In this document: positions 40,132 to 47,693 of the stretch, piece by piece
How positions within the stretch are numbered: the stretch's first letter is position 1
Layout: the number at the start of each line of letters is the position of its first letter
Program-made: the position numbers and the translations under genes
Assembly: GCA_965204685.1 (NCBI GenBank)
Contig: OZ242004.1
Location: 1,116,001-1,180,000, forward strand
Reading direction: 5' to 3'
DNA length: 64,000 nt
Source: Bin87 sp965204685
Lineage (GTDB): Bacteria; Chloroflexota; Dehalococcoidia; Lucifugimonadales; UBA3495
Notes under the pieces: model-generated
What the model saw: the letters and a program-made list of their open reading frames with translations, nothing else
Databases searched by the model: none
Told to the model about the DNA's origin: nothing

Positions 40132-41823
40132 GTGGCCACCAGCATTAATACCCGCCTCCCCATCGGCGACATCCTTGACCAGCAGACCGACCGCTACACC
40201 GACCGCGAGGCCCTCGTCCACGCCGCCACCGGCCACCGGTTCACCTATAGCCAGTTCCACGCCGAGGTTGAGCGCGTCGCCCGCGGCCTCATGTCCATCG
40301 GCATCGAGAAGGGCCAGCACGTCGGCATCTGGGCCACCAACTACACCGAATGGGTGCTCACCCAGTTCGCCACCGCCAAGATCGGCGCCGTCCTGGTCAA
40401 CGTCAATCCTGCCTACCGCACCCACGAGCTGGCCTACCTCCTGGAGCAGTCTCAGCTCACCGCCCTGGTCCTCATCGGCCGCTTCCGCACCTCCGACTAC
40501 GTGGGCATGGTCAACGAGCTCATCCCCGAGTTGCTCGAAACCACTCCCGGCCAGTTGAACTCCGCCAACTACCCCTTCCTCCGACACCTCGTCTTCATCC
40601 CGGCCCACGACGAGCCGGACGCGCCAACGCCCGAGGGCATGTGGCGCTGGAACGACCTGACCGCCCGCGCCGACGAGGTCAGCGCGTCAGACCTGCGCGC
40701 CCGCCAGGCCCAGTGCGGCCCCGACGACCCCATCAACATCCAGTACACCTCCGGCACCACCGGCAACCCCAAGGGCGCGACCCTCACCCACCACAACATC
40801 CTCTCCAACGCCCTCCACGTCGGCGACTGCATGGAGATGGACGAGCGCGACCGCCTCTGCATCCCCGTGCCCTTCTACCACTGCTTCGGCTGCGTCATGG
40901 GCACCCTCAATTGCGTCGTGCACGGCTCCACCATGGTCATCCCCGCCGAGCACTTCGACCCGCTCCAGACCCTGAAGGCGATGTCAGAAGAACGCTGCAC
41001 CGCCGTCCACGGCGTGCCCACCATGTTCATCGCCCAGCTCAGCCACCCCGACTTCGCCAAGTTCGACCTCGGCTCCCTGCGCACCGGCATAATGGCCGGC
41101 TCCCCCTGTCCCATCGAGGTCATGCGCGAGGTGATCGACCGCATGGGCGCCCAGCGCATCACCATCGCCTACGGCCTCACCGAGGCCTCGCCCGTCATCA
41201 CCCAGACCCTCGCCGACGACAGCATCGAGCGCCGCGTGTCCACCGTGGGCAAGGTCCTGCCCAACGTGGAGGTCCGCCTGGTCGATCCCGACACCGACCT
41301 CGAAGTGAGTGCCGGCCAGCAGGGCGAGCTCCAGACCCGCAGCGGCATGGTGATGCAGGGCTACTACAACATGCCCGACGCCACCGCCGACGCCATCGAC
41401 GCCGACGGCTGGCTCCACACCGGCGACCTGGCCACCGTCGACGAGGACGGCTACTACAAGATCACCGGCCGCCTCAAGGACATGATCATCCGCGGCGGCG
41501 AGAACATCTACCCCCGGGAGATCGAGGAGTTCCTCTACTCCCACCCGCAGATCGACGACGTGCAGGTCATCGGCGTCCCCGACCAGCGCTTCGGCGAGGA
41601 GGTCATGGCCTGGGTCCGCCTCAAGCCCGACTCCGACGCCACCGAGGACTCAATCCGCGACTTCTGCCGCGGACGGATCGCCCACTACAAGGTCCCCCGC
41701 TACGTCAAGCTCACCGACGAGTTCCCCATGACCGTCACCGGCAAAGTCCAGAAGTTCCTCATGCGCGAACAGTCCATCGAGGAACTCGGTCTGCAAACCG
41801 CGGCCGGCGTGCAGACCGCGTAA
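40132..41823 (+). CDS. AMP-forming acyl-CoA synthetase
   Basis: A 563-residue ANL-superfamily enzyme that activates a fatty or other carboxylic acid with ATP and CoA. Motifs are the P-loop YTSGTTGNPKGATLTHHN, TIAYGLTEASPVIT, WLHTGDLATVDEDGYYKITGRLKDMI and the C-terminal catalytic Lys in TVTGKVQKF. The GTG start has AGGAGG seven bases upstream. Length and the YHCFGCVMG segment fit medium/long-chain ligases. A decayed copy of its last 18 codons lies at 42250-42306. Confidence 0.93.
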   Translation: MATSINTRLPIGDILDQQTDRYTDREALVHAATGHRFTYSQFHAEVERVARGLMSIGIEKGQHVGIWATNYTEWVLTQFATAKIGAVLVNVNPAYRTHELAYLLEQSQLTALVLIGRFRTSDYVGMVNELIPELLETTPGQLNSANYPFLRHLVFIPAHDEPDAPTPEGMWRWNDLTARADEVSASDLRARQAQCGPDDPINIQYTSGTTGNPKGATLTHHNILSNALHVGDCMEMDERDRLCIPVPFYHCFGCVMGTLNCVVHGSTMVIPAEHFDPLQTLKAMSEERCTAVHGVPTMFIAQLSHPDFAKFDLGSLRTGIMAGSPCPIEVMREVIDRMGAQRITIAYGLTEASPVITQTLADDSIERRVSTVGKVLPNVEVRLVDPDTDLEVSAGQQGELQTRSGMVMQGYYNMPDATADAIDADGWLHTGDLATVDEDGYYKITGRLKDMIIRGGENIYPREIEEFLYSHPQIDDVQVIGVPDQRFGEEVMAWVRLKPDSDATEDSIRDFCRGRIAHYKVPRYVKLTDEFPMTVTGKVQKFLMREQSIEELGLQTAAGVQTA

Positions 41824-41848
41824 ACTCGCCTTCTGATTCGTATCCTCT

Positions 41849-41880
41849 GTCATTGCGAGCGCAGCGCGGCAATCCCGCCA
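41849..41880 (+). repeat. Dispersed intergenic repeat (CATTGCGAGCGCAGCG type)
   Basis: CATTGCGAGCGCAGCGCGGC and AATCCCGC form the common bacterial intergenic repeat. A diverged copy at 42505-42541 supplies the C-terminus of the 42495 gene. Confidence 0.5.
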
Positions 41881-41919
41881 GCGCGGTGCCGTGTCCAAAT
41901 TGCGGTTCGAAGGAAAATC

Positions 41920-42171
41920 ATGCCAACCAACCAAGAATTGCTCGCGAGAATCACCGCCAGGCCGGATGTGTTTGGTGGAAAGCCGATTATTCGAGATATG
42001 CGGATATCAGTGGAACTGGTATTGAGCCTGCTCACCCAAGGTGTCTCTTCCGAAGGTATTTTGGACGATTACCCCGACCTTGAGTTGGACGATATCCGCG
42101 CCTGCACCGCCTACGCCCACGCCGTAATTTCAGGTGATACGCTTGCTGCGGTTTCCGTTGTCGAAGGTTGA
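41920..42171 (+). CDS. DUF433 antitoxin-like protein
   Basis: An 83-residue DUF433 (VapB-like helix-turn-helix) protein: ITARPDVFGGKPIIRDMRISVELVLSLL, GILDDYPDLELDDIRACTAYA. The DUF433 gene normally pairs with a downstream DUF5615 PIN-like toxin, and here a truncated one starts three bases later. AAGGAA precedes the ATG. It may be an orphan antitoxin. Confidence 0.88.
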   Translation: MPTNQELLARITARPDVFGGKPIIRDMRISVELVLSLLTQGVSSEGILDDYPDLELDDIRACTAYAHAVISGDTLAAVSVVEG

Positions 42172-42174
42172 GGC

Positions 42175-42310
42175 ATGAGGTTCCTGGTGGACCGCTGCGC
42201 CGGACGCCGCCTCGCCGAATGGCTCCTGAGCAAAACGACCACCTGGCCGAACAATTCATGGCAAAACTCGGCCTGCACACGGCCGCCAGTGCGCAAACCG
42301 CGTATCCCTA
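42175..42310 (+). pseudogene. Truncated DUF5615 PIN-like toxin joined to an acyl-CoA synthetase tail remnant
   Basis: The first 17 codons (MRFLVDRCAGRRLAEWL) are the start of a DUF5615 toxin, which should run to about 115 residues with Asp-rich active-site motifs. From about 42225 the sequence changes. In another frame it reads EQFMAKLGLHTAASAQTA, matching EQSIEELGLQTAAGVQTA, the end of the synthetase at 40132-41823, at 12 of 18 positions. The toxin is therefore broken and fused to debris from a synthetase-like gene. Confidence 0.65.
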
Positions 42311-42328
42311 CGGTCCATGCTTCGGGAT

Positions 42329-42494
42329 CTGTTCAGAATCGCTGGATATTTCAACTACTGTACCGTCATTCCGGCCTTGAGCCGGAATCCAGCGTCGTGT
42401 CCGGACCGCAAGGTTGCTCATGGCAGCGGCCTCTGGAGCCTGCTTCAGCAGGCATGACGGTCCGGGACTGGAACGTCCCCTCAAATCTGAACAG
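42329..42494. repeat. Palindromic foldback element
   Basis: Nested inverted repeats: CTGTTCAGA at 42329 with TCTGAACAG at 42486, and ACCGTCAT at 42362 with ATGACGGT at 42453. Inner hairpins are ATTCCGGC-cttga-GCCGGAAT and CCTGCT..AGCAGG. It shares the CCGTCATTCCGG core with repeats at 51001, 54801 and 59702. Confidence 0.6.
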
Positions 42495-43073
42495 TTACGT
42501 GCATCGCCTCATCTGTGATTGCGGGCGCAGGGCGGCAATCAACGCCTCTGCCTCGCGCGGTCCCCGCAGCTCAATCACCCGCAAGTGGGTGTAATCCCCG
42601 CCGTCCAGTATCCGCCGGTACTCTCGCCGTACCCGTCGGTAGCTGGTAATCGCCCACAGGATGATCGAATCCCGGCTGAGGAACGATTGCCTGAAGCCTT
42701 CCCGGTTGCCCGAGAACAGCTCCTCCTGGGTGACTACCCGCCTGGTGGTCCGGGTCAGCGCGCGCCACAGCACGACTCGAAAGGGATAGTTGAGCCAGAC
42801 GACGGTGGTTGCCCCTCCCCAGACGATGTCACGCACGGCGCTGTAGTTGCCGTCCATCACCCACCGTTCCGCCGCCGCGGCCTCAACGGCCATCCGCCGC
42901 ACCTCTTCCACCGGCCGCTCCCGCCAGCCGGACATCCAGTGGATCCCATCCAATTCAACGTGCGGCACTCCCAACACTCCGGCCAACTGCCGCGCCAGCG
43001 TCGTCTTCCCGGAGCAGCTCGTCCCGACCACCACCACCCGCTCCATCGCCCGGCGTGTCTCTCCGCTCACCAT
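42495..43073 (-). CDS. P-loop NTPase, adenylate kinase-like
   Basis: A 192-residue kinase-like protein: Walker A VVVGTSCSGKTTLARQL, then a DGIHWMSGWRERP substrate segment, ERWVMDGNYS and a Walker B-like TTVVWLNYPFRVV. This pattern matches the small AAA-type proteins annotated as DNA topology modulation (FlaR-like) kinases. The ATG at 43046 is an alternative start. Its last codons fall in a dispersed repeat, so the C-terminus may be extended by it. Confidence 0.85.
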   Translation of the reverse strand: MVSGETRRAMERVVVVGTSCSGKTTLARQLAGVLGVPHVELDGIHWMSGWRERPVEEVRRMAVEAAAAERWVMDGNYSAVRDIVWGGATTVVWLNYPFRVVLWRALTRTTRRVVTQEELFSGNREGFRQSFLSRDSIILWAITSYRRVRREYRRILDGGDYTHLRVIELRGPREAEALIAALRPQSQMRRCT

Positions 43074-43108
43074 TGTTGAGTTGCTACTGTGACTGGCCCA
43101 TGCTCCGC

Positions 43109-43606
43109 CTAATTTTCCGAGTCGTCGTCAACCTGCACCCGAAGCGTTGACCGACGGGTCAATGCGCCATACATAAAGGTTCCCACTAAACTCGCCAATA
43201 GCAGGAATAGGAAGACCAGTCCGAAACCGCCCATGCCAATTGCGGTGAGCCAACCCCCGATACCCATTCCCACTAAAGCAATGAAGACCCCGGCTGCCAG
43301 CCCCCATTTGCTTCGCGAAGCATCATTATTGATAGTAGTGTTCACCGACTGGAGCGTCGCCTTCTCCAATTCGATCTGGGCCGTTTCTAGGTCGATTTGG
43401 TGTTGGTGACCTTTCTCTGCCATGGTCAGTAGTCGGTCGGCTCCGCCAGGTACGATTTGGTCGTATAGGGCAAGGACGTCCGGCGGAGGCAACGGACCTT
43501 GCCATTCTGATCCAACCACAACGCGGGTTAGCCGCGTTTGAGAATCGGCCGGTCCAGCCACCGACTGATTCTCGTTGGCGTCATTATTCCCATCGGTCTC
43601 GCTCAT
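43109..43606 (-). CDS. DUF2335 membrane protein
   Basis: A 165-residue DUF2335 protein. The conserved EWQGPLPPPDVLALYDQIVPGGADRLLTMAEKGHQHQ block precedes a helical linker, then two TM helices (about residues 103-122 and 124-148). The ATG at 43606 overlaps the stop of the upstream gene. DUF2335 proteins are suspected membrane-active or phage-defence-linked components; nothing is proven. Confidence 0.85.
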   Translation of the reverse strand: MSETDGNNDANENQSVAGPADSQTRLTRVVVGSEWQGPLPPPDVLALYDQIVPGGADRLLTMAEKGHQHQIDLETAQIELEKATLQSVNTTINNDASRSKWGLAAGVFIALVGMGIGGWLTAIGMGGFGLVFLFLLLASLVGTFMYGALTRRSTLRVQVDDDSEN

Positions 43607-43896
43607 CAAACTTGCTCTGCCGGCAAATGCTCGTCACTGCCTTCGGATTCGAACACCCCGATAGCATTCCGAATGCACTGGCCTACCTCGTCCCAGACAA
43701 TCCTGACAGTCTCGGCCTCCGCTTCCGGACCCGACGGAGCACCCAACCTGCGGACACGTAGATCTTCATAAATCCTGACTAGCTCGTCTACGTAGTAGTC
43801 ATCCAAGGCGCCGCCAAAATCAACGATGCGAGCCATGCCGTCTGTGAAACCGTGACCCACATGCGGCAAGCGGATTATTCGGTGTTTGATCGCCAT
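43606..43896 (-). CDS. Small protein coupled to DUF2335
   Basis: A 96-residue acidic protein (GGALDDYYVDELVRIYEDLRVRRL, TVRIVWDEVGQCIRNAIGVFE). Its stop TGA shares bases with the DUF2335 start, implying coupled translation. No family recognised; possibly the soluble partner of the membrane protein. Confidence 0.55.
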   Translation of the reverse strand: MAIKHRIIRLPHVGHGFTDGMARIVDFGGALDDYYVDELVRIYEDLRVRRLGAPSGPEAEAETVRIVWDEVGQCIRNAIGVFESEGSDEHLPAEQV

Positions 43897-43947
43897 TGCT
43901 GTTCACCGCTTCGTATTGTACCACCCTATCCCGCCCTGCCTGTCTAA

Positions 43948-44092
43948 CCAGGGCTTGTGCAAAGTTCATTCCGGCGACAACTGCCAGAATCAGAATTACC
44001 AAGATTAGAGGATTTTCGGGATTTATGAACATCCTGAAAATCTCAAAATCCGGCAAATCCTGATTCTGACAATGACTTTGCTCAAGCCCTGG
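43948..44092. repeat. 145-bp foldback element
   Basis: CCAGGGCTTGTGCAAAGT at the left end and ACTTTGCTCAAGCCCTGG at the right end pair at 17 of 18 positions. An inner pair CAGAATCAG (43985) and CTGATTCTG (44060) and a GGATTTTC...GAAAATC hairpin lie inside. No transposase and no clear target duplication. It sits between divergent genes. Confidence 0.65.
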
Positions 44093-44130
44093 CCACATCT
44101 CTCACCCTAGCCGTATCCCGCCCCGTAATC

Positions 44131-44136
44131 TACAAT
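44131..44136 (+). promoter_or_regulatory. -10 element (TACAAT) of the alcohol dehydrogenase gene
   Basis: TACAAT 71 bases before the TTG start at 44208; no -35 match. Confidence 0.4.
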
Positions 44137-44207
44137 AGTCCAAATATCCGTACCCGGCGCGCCGCAACCGCGACCATCCGCGCCGTCACCATCAGGAGGG
44201 ACCCGTT

Positions 44208-45308
44208 TTGAAGGTAAAAGCTGCCGTTTTGTGGGAAGTTGGTCAGCCTCTCGATATCTGCGAGGTCGACCTTGACGAGCCGAAGGCCGGCGAGGTCCTG
44301 GTGAAGGTCGGTTCCGCCGGCATCTGCCGCAGCGACCGCCACTTCATGCACGGCGACGCCCCCATCGCCATCCCCGTCGTCCTCGGACACGAGGGCGCCG
44401 GCACCGTCGTCCAGACCGGACCCGGCGTCACCCTGGCCAGCGAGGGCGACCAGGTCATCCTCTCATTTGTCCCCGCCTGCGGACGCTGCCGCTCCTGCCT
44501 CGAGGGCCACAGCAACCTGTGCGACCTCCACGCGGCCACCGGCGCCAACCTCCTCGACGGCACCACCCGCCTCCACGCCGACGGCAAGGACATTCACCAC
44601 ATGGGCAAGGTGGCCTGTTTCGCCGAGTACGCTGTGCTTCCCGAAACCGGCGTCGTGCCCGTGTCCAGCCCGGTGCCCATGGACAAGGCCGCCATGATCG
44701 GCTGCTCCGTGACCACCGGCGTCGGCGCGGCCCTCTACAGCGCCGAGATCAAAGCCGGCAGCACCGTCGCCGTCATCGGCTGCGGCGGCGTCGGCCTCAA
44801 CGTCATCATGGGCGCGGCCCTGGCCAATGCCGGCCAGATCATCGCCGTTGACATCCGCGAGGCCCAGCTGGAGTTCGCCATGCGCTTCGGCGCCACCCAC
44901 ACCGTCAACGCCGCCGACCAGGACCCGGTTCGCCAGGTCAAGGACCTCACCGGCGGGCGCGGCGCCGACTACACTTTCGAGGTCTTCGGCAGCGGCGACA
45001 CCACCAAGGCCGCCTACGAGATGGCCGCCAAGCGCGGCGTCGTCACCGTCGTCGGCATTGCCCCCTGGGGCCAGGAGGCCGGCATCAACGCCGTCGACCT
45101 CGTCCGCAACGAGAAGACCCTGCGCGGTTCCTACTACGGCTCCGCCCGCTCGCGCACCGACATGCCCGTCATGGTCGACCTCTACCAGTCCGGCAAGCTC
45201 AACCTCGACGACCTGGTCGTGCGCCACTACACCCTCGACCAGATCAACGAGGCCTACGACGACCTCGACCGCGGCGAAATCGGCCGCGGAGCCATCATGT
45301 TCGACTAA
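44208..45308 (+). CDS. Zinc-dependent alcohol dehydrogenase (MDR family)
   Basis: A 366-residue class III-like alcohol dehydrogenase. Catalytic zinc ligands are Cys in GICRSDRHF and His-Glu in GHEGAG. The structural zinc has four Cys in CGRCRSCLEGHSNLC, and NAD binding is GCGGVGLNVIMGAALANAG. The TTG start is supported by AGGAGGG six bases upstream. It resembles S-(hydroxymethyl)mycothiol or NDMA-dependent dehydrogenases in the LDGTTRLHADGKDIHHMG loop. Substrate unknown. Confidence 0.92.
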   Translation: MKVKAAVLWEVGQPLDICEVDLDEPKAGEVLVKVGSAGICRSDRHFMHGDAPIAIPVVLGHEGAGTVVQTGPGVTLASEGDQVILSFVPACGRCRSCLEGHSNLCDLHAATGANLLDGTTRLHADGKDIHHMGKVACFAEYAVLPETGVVPVSSPVPMDKAAMIGCSVTTGVGAALYSAEIKAGSTVAVIGCGGVGLNVIMGAALANAGQIIAVDIREAQLEFAMRFGATHTVNAADQDPVRQVKDLTGGRGADYTFEVFGSGDTTKAAYEMAAKRGVVTVVGIAPWGQEAGINAVDLVRNEKTLRGSYYGSARSRTDMPVMVDLYQSGKLNLDDLVVRHYTLDQINEAYDDLDRGEIGRGAIMFD

Positions 45309-45450
45309 CCGGCCCATCGACAAATATATGTTGAATACCGGGGTAGCAACAACCGAGGTTTCCAAAGCCTGCACTGCCCCGGTACTGGACGAGGCCGTAG
45401 CCGCAAACGCTAAAGCATCAAAGCCGGAAACTCGCAGAGAGGAGGGCATG

Positions 45451-45954
45451 ATGACAACCGCGCCTGTCCCGAACGCCTCCGATGTTGCCCACTCCCCTGT
45501 CTACAGCGCTGGACAAGTTCATTTTCTGCACGGCCTCATCAAAGGAAGTCACGACATTGTCGGGATCACACCGGTAACGGAAAACTCCGAACCAATCAAC
45601 CCGCCCATCTGGTTTGGCCCCACCATCTCGGCCATCACCAATCTAAATTGGGACGACGATGATTGGAAAGACGGCGCCGAACCGCCGAATCCCGTAGCCG
45701 CGACCAGACTTTTGCTGCTGCTGACCCAAATCCTTGGTGACGACGCGCCTCCTCCATCGATCTGTCCTACTTGGCGCGGCGGTGTCCAGGCGGATTGGCA
45801 TCCGCAGGGATGCGACCTGGAAATCGAAGCCGTCCCTGACGGCTCTTTCGAATACTACTTCGCGTGCGGGGACGAGGAGTACGAGGGCCCTCTGGAGGCA
45901 GACCTTGACCGGCTGAAACGGCAAATCAGTTGCATGATAGCCTTGTCGTCATAG
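45451..45954 (+). CDS. Unknown protein, first of a two-gene unit
   Basis: A 167-residue protein, acidic, with NLNWDDDDWKDGAEPPNP and WHPQGCDLEIEAVPDGSFEYYF segments. ATG at 45451 lies five bases from AGGAGG; an ATG immediately before is equally in frame. The second half looks like a small mixed alpha/beta domain. The partner gene starts 12 bases downstream. No family recognised. Confidence 0.6.
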   Translation: MTTAPVPNASDVAHSPVYSAGQVHFLHGLIKGSHDIVGITPVTENSEPINPPIWFGPTISAITNLNWDDDDWKDGAEPPNPVAATRLLLLLTQILGDDAPPPSICPTWRGGVQADWHPQGCDLEIEAVPDGSFEYYFACGDEEYEGPLEADLDRLKRQISCMIALSS

Positions 45955-45966
45955 TCAGTGTCCGCA

Positions 45967-46353
45967 ATGACCGGGGAGTTTGATGACCCGACAATAAGCA
46001 ATGATTCGGTCGTGGTCAGACGTGTCGCTCTGTCCGAGCATGTCTTCGACGAAACCATTGGCCGGCGCCGTCCTTCATCGCAAGCCTTTATGCAATCCGG
46101 TCGCGATGGTCTAGTGTCGGTGTACTTGCTATCCGAAACCACTTATGAAACCGTGGCCCAGGCCGGTTCTCAAAGATACCTTGCTACCGTCACCGTGGGA
46201 GTCCTTCGTGAGAACGGACTCGGTATCATACGCTCCCCGGATGCCGGCGGAACCGGACACTGTGACATCACCGGCCGCAAAACCAGAGGTCGCTTGAACA
46301 AAATCGCCCGCTCGGCAGAGTGGGTTCCGGGCTACGCGCCGCCTCCCGACTGA
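45967..46353 (+). CDS. Unknown protein, second of a two-gene unit
   Basis: A 128-residue protein with a conserved-looking C-terminus (GGTGHCDITGRKTRGRLNKIARSAEWV) and a FDETIGRRRPSSQAFMQ segment. It is basic where its partner is acidic, as in many toxin-antitoxin or immunity pairs, but no toxin fold is recognised. A GTG at 45958 is an alternative start. Confidence 0.55.
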   Translation: MTGEFDDPTISNDSVVVRRVALSEHVFDETIGRRRPSSQAFMQSGRDGLVSVYLLSETTYETVAQAGSQRYLATVTVGVLRENGLGIIRSPDAGGTGHCDITGRKTRGRLNKIARSAEWVPGYAPPPD

Positions 46354-46461
46354 AGTAACCGACGCGCCTTTGCAAGGGCTGTGCCGGCCGGATGCTCCGC
46401 GCCTTTCTCTAACACTGCCGGCGATGTAACCCGAAGCAAGCCGATTGACAAGGAGTAGCAT

Positions 46462-47664
46462 ATGCCCCGCCTGTCCGTCCTGTCCGAAGTCCAGCGCCAG
46501 ATGCTCCAGTTCTTCCCCTGTCGGGAAGACGAGGGCACACCCTGGTCGCCCCTGTCCAAGCCGCTGTCCCAGGCCAATGCCGCCATCGTCACCACCGCCG
46601 GCCTCCACCTGCGCGACGACAAGCCATTCAACCGCGACCATCCCGGCGGCGAGTCCACCTACCGCGTCATCCCCAGCGACTCCGACCCGGCGGACATCGT
46701 GCAGAGCCACTTCAGCATCGGTTTCGACCGCACGGCCATTTATCGGGACATCAACATCACCTTCCCCATGGACCGCGTGCGGGAACTGGCCGAGCGAGGC
46801 GTCATCGGTGCCGTCGCCCCCAACCATTACTCCTTCATGGGAGCCCTCCGCGACTGCACCGTCGTCGCCGAGCAGACCGGACCCGAGGTCGCCCAGCGCC
46901 TCAGGGCCGAGGGCGTCGACCTCGTCCTGCTGACCCCCACTTGACCCCTCTGCACCCACGCCGTGAGCGTGCTCGCCCGGGTCTTCGAGGAGGCCGGCCT
47001 GACCACCATTGCCATCGCCCTCGTGCGTGAACACGCCGAGCGTGTCCGTCCGCCCCGGGCCCTGTGGGTGCCCTTCTACTTCGGCTACACCATGGGCAAG
47101 CCCGACGATCCCGACTTCCAGCACCAGGTACTCGCCGCCGCCCTGGCGACTCTGGACGGCGACGCCGGCCCCGTCCTCGCCGACTACCCCGAGGATGCCG
47201 GCCCCATCGGACTGCCCCAGGCATCCGAGGTGACGGCTTCGACCAACGGCGACACCATCAAGCCGCTGGACGCGGCCGGCGAGATTACCGCCCTGCGCGG
47301 CTACTACGAACGCTGGCAGGAACAGCGCGGCCGCACCGCCGTGGGTGTGACGGGCATCCCCCAGCGCCGCTTCCGTGGCATTATCCGCTTCCTGGAGGCC
47401 TACGCTGAGAGCGACAAGGCCGACATGGACGAGCGCCCCGCCGACGTGTCCGTGCCCCAGTTCGTCCGCTACTGCGCCGACGACCTCAAGGCCTTCTGCT
47501 ACGAGGCCCGCATGGCCCAGCGCCCCGGCGACAGCGAGGCCGACATCCACACCTGGTTCTGGGGCGAGACCGCCGTCGGCTCGTTGATCGACAGCATCAC
47601 CCAGCGCCTCAACGCCACCGGCGACGCCAAACTTCAGGCCACCGCCTACGGATTGTCCCGCTGA
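46462..47664 (+). CDS. Glycine/betaine/sarcosine reductase B-like selenoprotein
   Basis: A 400-residue reading frame interrupted by one TGA (46942-46944), which I read as selenocysteine at residue 161. The flanks read VDLVLLTPT-U-PLC-THAVSVLAR, a U-x-x-C redox motif at the place where GrdB/PrdB-type proteins carry Sec or Cys. Upstream (FPMDRVRELAERGVIGAVA, NHYSFMG) and downstream (GLTTIAIALVREHAERVRPPRALWVPFYFG, GKPDDPDFQHQVLAAAL) both match the family and are in the same frame. AAGGAG precedes the ATG. A SECIS-like hairpin follows the TGA. A short unrelated-looking C-terminal region follows residue 275. Confidence 0.75.
46945..46971 (+). promoter_or_regulatory. Bacterial SECIS-like hairpin
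   Basis: CACGC at 46957 pairs with GCGTG at 46967 over the loop CGTGA. The loop begins 17 bases after the TGA and has a G in its second position, within the range described for bacterial SECIS elements. The stem is short and a competing fold with GCAC/GTGC is possible. Confidence 0.45.
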
Positions 47665-47693
47665 ACGACGACGGCAAATTGCAGCCCACCGAA

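Noticed and set aside
41890..41915. GGTTCGAA match suggesting a tRNA T-arm
   Set aside because: No acceptor or anticodon arms pair around it; it is followed by the DUF433 ribosome site.
43820..44098. 92-codon minus-strand frame with a hydrophobic stretch
   Set aside because: It covers the palindromic element at 43948-44092, lacks a ribosome site and overlaps the start of the 43606-43896 gene.
46963..47664. Separate GTG-started gene after the TGA
   Set aside because: The GTG lies in the loop of the proposed SECIS hairpin, lacks a ribosome site, and family similarity runs across the TGA in one frame.
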